DNA of 64,000 nucleotides from Malurus cyaneus samueli. Its lineage: Eukaryota > Chordata > Aves > Passeriformes > Maluridae. Location of the stretch: positions 27,150,158-27,214,157 of the forward strand of contig CM019236.1 in NCBI GenBank assembly GCA_009741485.1. Reading direction: 5' to 3'. A model generated the notes under the pieces. That model was not told the DNA's origin. It ran no database searches and saw only the letters and a program-made list of their open reading frames with translations. This document shows positions 38,633-50,808 of the stretch, one piece after another. Positions within the stretch are counted from its first letter, which is position 1. Each line of letters starts with the position of its first letter. Position numbers and translations under genes: made by a program.

Positions 38633-39261
38633 NNNNNNNNNNNNNNNNNNNNNNNNNNNNNNNNNNNNNNNNNNNNNNNNNNNNNNNNNNNNNNNNNNNN
38701 NNNNNNNNNNNNNNNNNNNNNNNNNNNNNNNNNNNNNNNNNNNNNNNNNNNNNNNNNNNNNNNNNNNNNNNNNNNNNNNNNNNNNNNNNNNNNNNNNNNN
38801 NNNNNNNNNNNNNNNNNNNNNNNNNNNNNNNNNNNNNNNNNNNNNNNNNNNNNNNNNNNNNNNNNNNNNNNNNNNNNNNNNNNNNNNNNNNNNNNNNNNN
38901 NNNNNNNNNNNNNNNNNNNNNNNNNNNNNNNNNNNNNNNNNNNNNNNNNNNNNNNNNNNNNNNNNNNNNNNNNNNNNNNNNNNNNNNNNNNNNNNNNNNN
39001 NNNNNNNNNNNNNNNNNNNNNNNNNNNNNNNNNNNNNNNNNNNNNNNNNNNNNNNNNNNNNNNNNNNNNNNNNNNNNNNNNNNNNNNNNNNNNNNNNNNN
39101 NNNNNNNNNNNNNNNNNNNNNNNNNNNNNNNNNNNNNNNNNNNNNNNNNNNNNNNNNNNNNNNNNNNNNNNNNNNNNNNNNNNNNNNNNNNNNNNNNNNN
39201 NNNNNNNNNNNNNNNNNNNNNNNNNNNNNNNNNNNNNNNNNNNNNNNNNNNNNNNNNNNNN
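38633..39261. other. Assembly gap (629 N)
   Basis: A run of N. The sequence on its right repeats sequence on its left (38,076 onwards), so the gap may be partly or wholly artificial. The open frames spanning it are meaningless. Confidence 0.98.
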
Positions 39262-39772
39262 AAGAAAATTCCAGGTTAATGGAGGTTGCAGCACCACAGA
39301 GTTGTAACAGTCATGGAATATAGTGACAGAGGGATTGGTGTTAGTTGAATTAATGCAGACTGATTTTTGTCTTTTGTTTGCATATATTTGTAAACCTTCC
39401 CAGTATTCCCTACCCTTTTCTGCAGCTAGAAGACCAAATATATTCCAGAGCTCTAAATCTCGGGGGCAAAAGGTCCCATCCTATTTTGGTTCTTTCTGGG
39501 AACAATGGTGAACAAGGTCTTCAAGACACATTTTCATAAACAAGTGCAGCTAGTACCAAGGGTGGGGGCTCCAGAGAAGGTTCTTGACCTGGGGGAAATT
39601 GCACACCACTTGTCCTCCTAATTGGTACTTTTAATCAATTATGTTAATTTCCTAAAATCTTTAAAACTGTATTTCTCCCTGTGGGGGTGGGCTTCTGTTC
39701 ATATTCTTCCATGAATGTCCCTGGAGCTCCAATAAATGTCCACTTTTATATTCCTTTCTATACTAAAATGAA
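39262..39772 (+). repeat. Block X, partial third copy (LTR-like end)
   Basis: Repeats 38,076-38,577 in the same orientation with scattered indels and substitutions, then joins block Y directly after 'tactaaaatga'. It contains a further copy of the LTR-like segment with AATAAA at about 39,733, but without the primer-binding site. Confidence 0.85.
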
Positions 39773-40896
39773 TTATTTAGTCTTACGGAAAATTCCTCTA
39801 AATGTAAATAAATTATATTCAGGTTACAAATCATCACTGTTAGTAAACTTTGACTAAGAACCAGCAATGTCTATCAAATTGTCTCATAAAATGGCTAAGG
39901 AAGTGCTTAGTTTTTATTTCAGTTAAATCTGTTTAAACTTATGCACAATATTGTCCACAGAAAATAAAACCCAGCTGTCTGAAATCTGACATGATTTATG
40001 GCATATAATAATGAACTTAAGCCTAAAGAAGCAGAGCAGGATGGCAAGGTACTGATGGGAAGTTTCAGGTTTTAACAGGTGCACCAGACACCTGACTAGG
40101 AGTACAGAGGTTTAGAGTTTCATCTCTGTTCTGAAATCCTGCGCAAGTTCCTTATCTGCACAGAAAAATATATGTGTCTTTTTGTTTAATCTGGAAAGTC
40201 AAAGGCAACTAGATGCAATGTTAGTCCCATCAGGATGTAAAAGCTTCCTGCTACAGAGACAGATGTTACTTCAGTAGACTAGTTCAGGTACTCTGTTAAA
40301 TGGTCATGTGTTATTCCTTGCATGAAAAACACAGATATGTTTCCCAGTTTTAGCTTCCACCCTAAGACATTATACATTTAACACAGAAACACATGTCTAT
40401 AATTGTCTCCCTATTGCTGACAAACACCTTTATTTCAAGGTATGTATGGTTGTATCTTGTGACGAATAAACAAGTAAAACTGATATTCGTATATAATTGA
40501 ACATAATTTCGAAGCTAAAAATCAAGATTTCCAAATAAATCACCACTACACAGTGGTGTAGTAGTCTGATAAAAAGCAGTAGTCTGATAAAAAGCAATTG
40601 AAAACAAAAAAACTTGTAATCACTGAAGATGTTTTTAATAGTTTTGAAATCAGCAAAAATAAAGCAAAAAATAAAATTTATTTTGTCAACATGCTGAGGA
40701 ATTTTATATTGAAAGTCAATTCTGTTTTTTGCAAATGCAATTAAAGACAGAAAACAGAACAACTTTGAATTTAAGACCTTTGTCTTAAACAACACATATA
40801 TATATTTCATGGTTCAATTTTAGCTGTATTTCCTTCTTTTTAGTTATGTTACTGGGAAAAGGAGAAGGGAAAAAAGTCTCAGCAAAATGTTCCCCA
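39773..40896 (+). repeat. Block Y, left copy
   Basis: AT-rich block matched in reverse complement by 44,422-45,540. It holds two exact tandem copies of an 18-base unit (GTAGTCTGATAAAAAGCA at 40,561-40,596). A 126-codon minus-strand frame here is broken by a one-base change in the mirrored copy and has no recognisable features. No gene seen. Confidence 0.85.
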
Positions 40897-43800
40897 ATTT
40901 TGACAGACAATATTTATTCTGTTCTTCTTGGGTTTGGATTTAGTAGATTTTTGAAATCTTTCAAACACAGGAAAGTAGAATGCTGATTAATAAGGACAAA
41001 TATAGAGAAAAAAAGGCATATCTTAGTAGAAACTTGGTATTGCTTATGCAGATTAAAAAGTCAGTTTTGTGGCTTAATCCTACTTGACTTTCAGTTTTTA
41101 ACATGCTGGAGATAATCTTAATGGCACAAAGAAACCTGTATTTTTAAAAAGACAAATGTGAAAAATAAGTCATTGAAATTATTTAGATGCAGTTTAAGTC
41201 TATGTTTTGACGTCTTTAAGTTACTATTTTATAGTATACTATTAGTATTACTATTTATAGTTACTATTTGTGCATGAGTTATATTTCAAAAGTTTAAATT
41301 TAAATTTGTATATAATTATATAATTAACTATCTCTATATAAATAAAATCCTTCATCCCCCTCTTGCAGTGTCAGCAATGTTTTCAGTGTCACCCTCTGTA
41401 TCTACACATGCTTTTTCCTTTCAAGACAAACTCACAGCAGAAATAAGAACTTACAAAGAGGAAAATTGCTGAGGTGTCCCTTCGATCCTCCAGAGCAAAT
41501 GGATTAGACATAAGGCAATATGCAAGGGAATAATAGCAGTTTTGAGATTCAGTTCTAGATGTCCTTACAGGAATACTTTTAATTTAGTGCAGAATCATCC
41601 AAGTTGCAAGGAAAATTTAATCTTGCTAAGCCCCTTTTAGGGCTTAAGATTCAAGTCTTCTTCAGAACAGCACTTCACCCACTCAGCTTCCTTTAGATTT
41701 TTCCCAGGGTAATTTTAAAGACTGTGTGGGAAGGAGGATGGCAGAAAGAAGGAGGCTATAGACCATTTTAATCAATGAGCTGTGGCTCAGAGGTGACAAG
41801 GAAGAGCTTGTTAGATCCTGTTCCAGGGCTGCCTTCCTAGAAAGCAGAGTCAAGATGAAAAATTATTTAGCAGTAGAGGAATTGTTAAGAATCAGGCAGG
41901 GTTTTAAGGGCAGCTTGGACAGATGTTCTGTCTTACACTTATGCTTCCAAATGTGTTTAAAACTGTTTGGAGCTGGCAGACAAGAATAACAGGCAACATC
42001 GCTTTGTTTGTCTGCATTCAGGCTGAGTGATTCTTAAAAGTATGTAATCAGCTGTATCTATTTTCAATTTATTTTTTTAATTGATTTTTTTTTTTAAATT
42101 TGCCTATTTTACTATTTTTTTCTTAAAAAAACCCAAAAACATAAAATTGTTATTGTTTTTAAAACTTTATGAAAAAAAGTTTAGTTTTTTCAAGTAAAGT
42201 AGTCTGTTGTCAGTCTATGTCCAGTATACTGCAGCTGTTGTCTAGGAAATTTCAGAGCTCTTAGAACTTCACTGGTTGAGATGACACACCTATTAAACAT
42301 ATTTAACAAATTCAGAGATCTCACGATCAGAAAGGTAAAGAGAAATGATTTGTAGTACTGCCAAGTGGCACAAAGTTCACAAGGTCTGAATTCTATTTCT
42401 CTGTAATGGCTTTTGTTGGACTATGCTCTCAAGGGAAGTTTTCCCTCCTGCTGTTTTGTGCCTGGCTCTACTAAGAGAGAGGAAGATGTGTAAATGTTTT
42501 TTGCCAACAACTACCATAGAGGCATACTCAGAGAAAGAAATTAAAGCAATGTCTTTAGTAGTCAAAGCAGTATTATGTAACTTCTCAAGGGAAAAATTTC
42601 TGACTTGGTTTTGTTAAGTCATGAGGCTGATTTGTTGAAGAATTATGTTACAAAACATATGTTCTCCTCTTCTCCAAAACTAAAGGCCATCTTTAAATGA
42701 AAATTTATTTGTCTTTACTCAATACTCCGCGTTTAAAGTGGATTTTGTAATGATCTTTTTTTATCAGTAATCAACTTGCTTAACTGGATCACATAAAAGT
42801 ACATAATGCATTGATGCCAGTTTCTAAAAAGCTGCTGAAAAAAGTGTTGGTAATACAGGACTGAGAAACTCCTTCTATTTTGTCTATGTCCAAACATTAT
42901 TTGCATTGTGCCAGTATTATTAAACAATGTTATAAAGATGTAATGCAAAGCAACATTGTACCATATCATTTAGCAACAGGAAGTTGAAAAGTTTATGATC
43001 ATATATGAATTACCCTTAACTTTGTTCTCAAAACCTTTTTTTTTGTCTTTATGTTCATTCTATTTATTGCTTTTTGATTGTCCCTTGTTGCTTTGTTGTT
43101 TTTTTTTTTTCTTCATTTTCATATGCTTTTGTTAAGGTCTCTGTTTCCTCCCTATGTATTTTTTTGCTTGCCTTTTCTCCTCTTCCCTACTTATTTTTTC
43201 TCTATGCCCCTTCTTTCAGTATTAACAAAGCTAATGACTATTCACATTTTATGAAGGAATCCAGACTTTGCTATATATTTGTTATTACATTAGGCATTTC
43301 CTTGTAATGTTTCTAAGAGTTGATGAATAAATATGAAACACAATAGATCTTATGCTCAGGAAAGTTAAACAACAAACAATCATAACAACACCTGAAAGAC
43401 CCTTCAGTATATTTTAAAAGATAAATTTTATCTCCTGGTTCAGTATTCTATAATAAACAATTTTTAATTAAATATTGGGAGCTGAAGGAATTGTGTCCCA
43501 GTGTCTCGCTAAGAGAGCCATCAAAAGCGTGAGGCATCATGGTGTAGTGGCTGGTGGGAGGTAGTGGAGTCTGCACAGGTTCTGACCCTTATCCTTCTAC
43601 ATCTTTTGGTGAATTAGTCAGTCCCTGTTTGAGAGTGTCTGTTTCCACATCCTTCTTTCCTCTTTTTTAGTTCCTGCTAAGTCCTCTGCCTAGAATAAAA
43701 TTGTTGTGTGTTACTGTATTATGAATACAACAGCATAGGAAGCAACAGCAGAGTCAATTTGCAGTGCAATTAGAGTGAGCTAAGGGCATAACATATTATT

Positions 43801-44421
43801 TATGGGAGCTGTGCATCACATGGGTCATGACTCAGCCAATGTTGACAGTACTTGAAAAAGAAATCCATTATGGAAACTTTTAAAAAAATAATTTCATTTG
43901 TAAAACAGTTAGCATAAGAACACCGTAGTATTTAAAGGAGATTAACTGATAACTTTCTTTTCTGCACAAGAACATTAACAGGAAGCTTCAGCATCTTTAC
44001 TAAGAGCTTGATCACACTCAGAGATTGGGAGATCCTAGGGCAAAGTTTCTTGATGTATAATAGTTGTATTCGGTAATGTTTATTTTTAGAGAATTATCCT
44101 CTTATTTAATGGTAAGCATATATGGTGCAAGGGTTACAGCCAATAATATTGACTCTATATTTTAGGATACATATAAAAAAACCCTGACAACAGAAAAATC
44201 AAACCCCATGCTCACAAAAAACATATTCCATAACATGTTCCTCTTTGATGGAAAGTCATATTATTATTTAGACCAATATTCCACTATTGGTTAGTGTGCA
44301 ATGTCGTGCAACTCTTATAACAAGTAGTAAGTACTGTGCATAAAAGACACATCAATATGCTTTCTCAGAAAGTGACCCCATTTTTTATTCTTTTCTAATA
44401 AACTTTTTTACCTGCTTTTAC
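40897..44421. other. Spacer Z between the inverted arms, no gene seen
   Basis: About 3.5 kb, AT-rich, without a supported gene. It is present once between the arms; a noisy second copy of its first 2.85 kb lies at about 59,950-64,000. It contains T-rich runs near 42,070-42,120 and a locally GC-richer patch at 43,500-43,600. Confidence 0.7.
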
Positions 44422-45540
44422 AGGGGAACATTTTGCTGAGACTTTTTTCCCTTCTCCTTTTCCCAGTAACATAACTAAAAAGAAGGAATACAGCTAAAAT
44501 TGAACCATGAAATATATATATGTGGTTTAAGACAAAGGTCTTAAATTCAAAGTTGTTCTGTTTTCTGTCTTTAATTGCATTTGCAAAAAACAGAATTGAC
44601 TTTCAATATAAAATTCCTCAGCATGTTGACAAAATAAATTTTATTTTTTGCTTTATTTTTGCTGATTTCAAAACTATTAAAAACATCTTCAGTGATTACA
44701 ATTTTTTTGTTTTCAATTGCTTTTTATCAGACTACTGCTTTTTATCAGACTACTACACCACTGTGTAGTGGTGATTTTTTGGAAATCTTGATTTTTAGCT
44801 TCGAAATTATGTTCAATTATATACGAATATCAGTTTTACTTGTTTATTCGTCACAAGATACAACCATACATACCTTGAAATAAAGGTGTTTGTCAGCAAT
44901 AGGGAGACAATTATAGACAGGTGTTTCTGTGTTAAATGTATAATGTCTTAGGGTGGAAGCTAAAACTGGGAAACATATCTGTGTTTTTCATGCAAGGAAT
45001 AACACATGACCATTTACACAGAGTACTGAACTAGTCTACTGAAGTACAATCGTCTCTGTGCAGGAAGCTTTTACATCCTGATGGGACTAACATTGCATCT
45101 AGTTGCCTTTGACTTTCCAGATTAAACAAAAGACACATATATTTTTCTGTGCAGATAAGGAACTTGCGCAGGATTTCAGAACAGAGATGAAACTCTAAAC
45201 CTCTGTACTCCTAGTCAGGTGTCTGGTGCACCTGTTAAAACCTGAAACTTCCCATCAGTACCTTGCCATCCTGCTCTGCTTCTTTAGGCTTAAGTTCATT
45301 ATTATATGCCATAAATCATGTCAGATTTCAGACAGCTGGGTTTTATTTTCTGTGGACAATATTGTGCATAAGTTTAAACAGATTTAACTGAAATAAAAAC
45401 TAAGCACTTCCTTAGCCATTTTATGAGACAATTTGATAGACATTGCTGGTTCTTAGTCAAAGTTTACTAACAGTGATGATTTGTAACCTGAATATAATTT
45501 ATTTACATTTAGAGGAATTTTCCGTAAGACTAAATAATTT

Positions 45541-47570
45541 TCCTTAATATGAATAAAGTACAACTGTTGTAAGAGATTAACATGTTAAAGCATGTTAGAT
45601 GTTGAGAAATATGAAAAAACATAATATATGTGTATAATTAATTAATAATATGAAAATATTAATATATGTCAAAGCAATAAAATAATCTATAAACTGGAAA
45701 ATTAATAAACAGAATTGTAGCAATTGTCTAGTTCAGAAGGCTATTATTTGAGTTATTTCTATTCTTTTTCCAGTAAAATCTAGATTTTCTATTATCAATA
45801 AAATCTTAAGCTAGAAGGTCTGCATGTCCTAGACTTTAAAATCAAGAAATTTCCAGCCCTAAAATGCTTTTGATTTCTGGAATTCAGCTACTGTCCTTGT
45901 GCCAAATTCACCTTGATACAGCTGGACAACTCAGTGCTTATTTCCTAGACAAACAACAGCAAAGCCCTTAAATGGTTTATCTTTTGACTAAGACAAATTT
46001 CACTACCAGAAAAAACATAAAAGAGTCCTTGGTTCGAGTCTTTCCTTCTTTTTTTTTTCCTTTCCTTTTTTTTTTTTTTTTTCTGGGCTAGTCACTGAAA
46101 AAAAAAAGTCAAAAATATTGAAATATAAACTGAAAGCAAGTCCCTTTGAAAATCTAGGAGATCTAGCTAATTTTGTGGTTTTGTTTTTCCTTCTGCAAAA
46201 TGTAATTGATCTCTCCTTACCACAAAGTATCGTTAAAAATTTGAATCCAGTAATAGATTACTGTTACTGGATTCAAAATTTTTAGACCAACAAGAAAAGT
46301 GAATAGACCCATGTAATAATATACATAATAAATAACTTTATTTGGAAGATGACTTCTTTCTAGGAGTTTTATTGGTTTAAACTTTATTTATCTTGGCCAT
46401 TCTGGCTTTTTTTTATTTCATTAAACACAAATCCTCATATTTTCTTCTGGAAAAAATAACCTAAGTAAATATGTTCCCTTGCAAAGTTGGCACTAGTAAT
46501 GAATTGCAGATAATTTACATTAATTGATTGATTGTAGGTGCTGAACAAAACATTTCATTTTAAATATGATGCATGGTGCTAAAAGATAGGACTGTCAGAT
46601 CAATAATTCTCTAAGTAGGGTATTATATTTCAGTGCTAATTGTCTTTAAGTTTCTCATTCACCCAAACAAAAAGTTAACTCCCAGTATGACAATTTTGCC
46701 TGAATAACTTCAAAACATTATTGTTACTTAAAAAATCTATAAAATGATGTGTATTGCACAGAAAATGCATATCTTTTTACTGACAAAACATATGTTAAAA
46801 AAAAATAAATTGCAGTAATCAGTGTCCTTCAATTTAAAGGTATATGTGTGCAGAATTTTAGTAGAGAAAGTATGAAAATATTTTCTAGTGCTTTCAGAGT
46901 ACTGACAGGAAAAACAATTTAGTATGCTAAGACCATACTCTGTCCTAAAATAAAGAGTAGCCCATTTCCACATGTGTGAGTATTTGATTTTTTTTGTATT
47001 GCCAATTGAATCAAGACACTTAATGTATGCAACCAAGAATAAAGGAGAAAAGGCAAGAAAATTCCAGGTTAATGGAGGTTGCAGCACCACAGAGTTGTAA
47101 CAGTCATGGAATATAGTGACAGAGGGATTGGTGTTAGTTGAATTAATGCAGACTGATTTTTGTCTTTTGTTTGCATATATTTGTAAACCTTCCCAGTATT
47201 TTTCCCTACCCTTTTCTGCAGCTAGAAGACCAAATATATTCCAGAGCTCTAAACTCTGGGGAGCACAAGGTCCCCATCGTATCTTGGTTCTTCCTGGGAA
47301 CTGGGGATGGGAACAAGGTCTTCAAGACACATTTTCATAAACAAGTGCAGCTAGTACCAAGGGTGGGGCTCCAGAGAAGTTCTGACCTGGGGGAATTGCA
47401 CACCACTTGTCCTCCTAATTGGTACTTTTAATCAATTATGTTAATTTCTAAAATCTTTAAAACTGTTTTCTCCCTGTGGGGGTGGGCTTCTGTTCATATT
47501 CTTCCATGAATGTCCCTGGGCTCCAATAAATGTCCACTTTTATATTCCTTTCTATACTAAAATGATTTAT
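45541..47570 (+). repeat. Block X, copy 2
   Basis: Second full copy of X, same orientation as 36,569-38,580. It is joined on its left to Y' and on its right to U'. The right junction is contiguous with a retroviral-like primer site and leader, so this orientation looks like the original one. Confidence 0.85.
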
Positions 47571-47599
47571 TTCCAGGTTGAAAATGGCAACAGTTATTC
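47097..47599 (+). mobile_element. LTR-like segment upstream of a primer-binding site
   Basis: About 500 bases from 'tgtaacagtcatggaatata' to the base before the primer-binding site. AATAAA is at about 47,526, roughly 75 bases before that site, the spacing expected for an R-U5 region. The family is unknown to me. It differs from the solo LTR at 29,014. Confidence 0.42.
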
Positions 47600-47617
47600 T
47601 GGCAACCCAGATGGGAC
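47600..47617 (+). promoter_or_regulatory. Candidate primer-binding site for tRNA-Arg
   Basis: TGGCAACCCAGATGGGAC. Its reverse complement matches the 3' end (with CCA) of vertebrate tRNA-Arg CCU at 17 of 18 positions as I recall that tRNA. The position directly after an LTR-like segment supports the call. Confidence 0.5.
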
Positions 47618-47776
47618 AGGAAGGACTCCCAAAACCTACAGTACTTGGATTGAGAGCAACTTGCCACTTCACCCCCTCCTCAGGAGCTACAGGGGCCACT
47701 GAGAGGCAGTCCAGGACCATGAGACTGGGGAGCTCCACACAAGGTAACGCAGAAGCATGGAGGGGAGGTAAGATAA
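47618..47776 (+). mobile_element. Retroviral-like leader with splice-donor-like site
   Basis: Purine-rich, less AT-rich sequence between the primer site and an AGGTAAGA at about 47,767-47,774. An 80-codon frame from 47,578 crosses the primer site itself and so is probably not meaningful. Confidence 0.4.
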
Positions 47777-48019
47777 AAGGGAAAGGGTATTACCCAGGAA
47801 AAACCCTTTTATCCCTTTAACTATGGCTGCCTCGTAATTCTAAGACCAACTGAAAGACAACAGCATCACTGGACTTCTGAGGATATTAAACCTGAAGTGG
47901 TAGAAAATGCAAAGGCTGGTTTTTCTGATGAAGTACAAAAATGGTCAAATTCTGACTCTCAGAAAATGTGGAACTGGGAAAACTCTTATCCTGACTTAGG
48001 TTACTTAGGTTACGTGTGA
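47777..48019 (+). other. 80-codon open frame without ATG start (right-arm copy)
   Basis: Open from after a TAA (47,774-47,776) to a TGA (48,017-48,019), with no early ATG. It is the mirror of 36,111-36,353 and identical in length. The C-terminal third reads SDSQKMWNWENSYPDLGYL. Function is unknown: it could be a piece of a retroviral gene following the leader, or chance. No further retroviral frame is seen downstream, so the element would be a remnant. Confidence 0.35.
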
Positions 48020-48885
48020 CTGCATTAAGGATAAGATATCAAAACTTTTTTCATAAACCTATGCAATTTGAGAGCAGTGGAAAAAGTCTATGTTCATTCA
48101 GGCTTTTCACAAACTTCAGTGCAGATCACTGAACTTGCAGTAAGATGTTTGCACATGTGACCATACGTATAGTCACATAGGTGTGTAAAAGGAGCAGTTT
48201 CAAAGCATATAGGCAATGAAGAAGTATTTGATGCCATCTACTTGGCATAATAATGGACAAAAAAAAATAAAATTAAAAACAGATGCTTTTAGTATGGTCA
48301 GAATAAAATATTCTGATGTTCAGAAAGCAAGGACTTAAACTAGACAAGCAAAAAAAAAATACACTCATGAATTGAAATGGACTAAACCACTTTTATCCTC
48401 TATAAACTCTTTCCTCTGTGCTTATGTATATGGTGATAGAACCAAATGTGCATGACAAGGAAGCAAAACTTTAATTCTACCATATCTTTGTAGCAGTGTA
48501 TTATTATGTTACTTTGGCCACAGTCAAATGACATTTTAAGATACCAGATAGAATGCTAAACACACTTAACACAAACACAAGAAAGACATTTTCAAGATTC
48601 AGTATTAAATGCATTGAGTTAAAGAGACCACCTCTGAGCACAGTGTGTGCTTCCATTCTATCTTGGGATGAACAGATGCTGGCAGCCGTAAATAACTCTA
48701 TAACCTGTGCCTTGCCCTTTTTTGATATTTTACTTGTCTGAATTTGTAAAGATACTCTTCAAAATAGACTTAAAATCCCTGGAGAAAAAAAAAAAAAAAA
48801 AAAAGGGCCTGGGAAGGAGCTATAGTAATTTTTTTTTTTTTTTGCAAATAGACTCAAAAAGACATATTTTATACCGTTTCACAAG
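48020..48885. other. AT-rich spacer in right arm
   Basis: Mirror of 35,231-36,110, including A (about 48,785-48,804) and T (about 48,829-48,843) runs. No gene seen. Confidence 0.5.
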
Positions 48886-48980
48886 AATCACAGAATCATT
48901 TAGGCTGGAAAAGACATTTGAGGTCATGTGGTCCAACCTTTGACTGATCACCACCTCATCAAGTACACCATACATGAGTG
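48886..48980 (-). mobile_element. CR1 3' tail fragment, minus strand (mirror copy)
   Basis: Starts 'agaatcacagaatcatttag' and continues with 'gtggtccaacctttgactga', the classic avian CR1 3' end in reverse. It is the mirror of 35,130-35,230. Confidence 0.85.
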
Positions 48981-49057
48981 ACATATCCTGTCATTTAATG
49001 AACAATCCTATATCCTCTCTTAGGACAATTCACTACAAAAGGTTATTCTTACATGAA

Positions 49058-49125
49058 AAGAAAAAAAAAAGGAAAAGGAAAAGGAAAAGGGAAAGGGAAA
49101 AAAAAGAAAGAGAAAAAGGAAAATT
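49058..49125 (+). repeat. Polypurine tract (GGAAAA units)
   Basis: A/G-only tract of GGAAAA and GGGAAA units, mirroring the polypyrimidine tract at 34,996-35,061. Confidence 0.85.
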
Positions 49126-49656
49126 GTTCTAATTTGATGATATATGTGTTCATTTTTTTGGCATACAGTATTTTCTGAAAGCTGATGGGACTGCTTAAGG
49201 AATTATCATCATGTTTTTCTTCCATAATCCTACTCATACTAAATAAAATCAATAGATTCTTCAGTCCTGTGTTATTATTTAAAGGACATGGCTTAATTAT
49301 TCACAAATATCTGGGATAACAAATATATTAAAGAATGTTTCAGATAGCAACTGTTCTCATTTCTATGGTTTGAGTTTTGCTAGTGAAAGACAGCATTATT
49401 CTCTCTATCCTTTTCTCAATTTTTCACAATGTTTTTATAGTTTTATTACAAGGCTCTGATAATTATGCTAAATTTATATGATGTCACAATAACTCTGAAG
49501 GAATTAAATAACGATGGAAAATATCTACCTCTAAGATACTAAGTGTAGCAAAAGTAAAGGCAGTGAGGAAGATAATCTGTGTTCACATTGTTGAAGTCAC
49601 AATGTATAATCTGCAAGAAATACTTCATTAAAGTAGAACGTAAGATTTTGAAATAT

Positions 49657-50808
49657 GTTTGGCCAAGCTGATTGCCTCCTATTGATGGCAAGGCTGTCAG
49701 GCAGGTGAGCAAGAGACAGTGGATGCTCTGTTCTACTGGACTTGAGCAAGGCTTTTGGCTCTGTTTCCCATAACAAAGTTACAAGTAAGCTCAGCAAGTG
49801 GGGCTGATGAATGGACAGTGAGGAGGATCCAGAACTGGCTGCAGGGCAGATCTCAAAGGAGGATGCAGAGTCCAGTTGGAGGCCCAGGGCTGGCAGTGCT
49901 GCCCAGGGGTCAGTGTGTGGGTACAGACTTGTTCAGCTCATTGCCAGTGACCTGAATGAAGGGACAGAGCTGCCCCTGAGCAGGTTTGCAGGTGACTCAA
50001 AATTGTGAGAAATGGGTGACAGCCCAGAGAGCTGAGCTGTGTTCCGTGAGAGCTGGAGTGGACAGAGGTGGGCAGAGAGGAACCTAATCCTGTTCAACAA
50101 AGCAGGGCAGGGTCCTGCACCTGAGGAAGAATAACCCAGACAGTGCACAGGCTGGGGCTAGCTGCTGGGAAGGAGCTCTGCAGAGAAGGACCTGGGTGTC
50201 CTGAGCAGCACTGTCCTAGACAGCAGTGTGCGCCTGTGGCCAAGAAGGGCAGTGGTGTCTGGGGGCGTTAGGAAGGGCACTGACAGCAGGTTGAGGGAGG
50301 AATCCTGCCCTTTACTCTGCACTGGTGATCCTTTGCCTAGAATACCGTGTACTACTTCTGGCTGTCCAGTTCAAGAAGACACAGAACTACTGGAGAGAGC
50401 CCAGTGAGAGCTACAAAGATGTAGTGAGGGACTGGAGCATCATCTCTTATCAGGGAAGGCTGAGGGAGCTAGCCATTTTAACCTGAAAAAGAGATCTTAT
50501 CAATTTCAAGGTATGTTCAAGATGGGACTGGACTCTCTTCAGTCATGCACAGCAGGCGAATAGAGCAATTGGAACAAACTGAAATACAGAAGTTCCATCT
50601 GAATGTGAGGACAACCTTCTCCTTCTTTTTGAAGTGATCAGCACTGGACAAGCTACCATACATGCTGTGGAGTCCCTTTCTCTAGGAGATACTCATAACC
50701 CACCTAGATCTGGTCTTGTGCAGCCTGCTCTAGGTGGACCTGCTTTAGCAGGGCATGATGGACTAGATAATTACAGAGGTCCCTTCCAATCCCAAGGTAT
50801 TCCTGTGA
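49657..50808 (+). mobile_element. CR1-type LINE fragment, plus strand (mirror copy)
   Basis: Mirror of 33,256-34,437. It runs from a decayed RT motif A region ('cttgagcaaggcttttggct' near 49,741) to the 3' end 'cccttccaatcccaaggtat' near 50,780. It carries additional small deletions relative to the left copy. Confidence 0.85.

Larger units (their letters stand above)
27552..40896 (+). repeat. Left arm of large interrupted inverted repeat (U-X-Y)
   Basis: This arm reappears in reverse complement at 44,422-56,439. Anchors checked by eye include 'cttatagagaagaaagtaga' at 27,552 against the reverse complement ending at 56,439, the LTR and three CR1 fragments, the leader at 36.4 kb against 47.7 kb, and 'ggaaaaggagaagggaaaaa' near 40,855 against 44,460. 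The arms differ by many one- to three-base indels and some substitutions. The block X inside the arm is not inverted as expected. The arm is interrupted by 629 N and ends at the 3.5 kb spacer Z. Confidence 0.9.

Noticed and set aside
38572..39307. Open frames of about 240 codons on both strands
   Set aside because: They consist almost wholly of N from the assembly gap.
40430..40810. 126-codon minus-strand open frame in block Y
   Set aside because: AT-driven composition (Phe, Ile, Leu, Lys), no recognisable motif, and the mirrored copy at 44,520-44,883 is split by a frameshift. Most likely chance.
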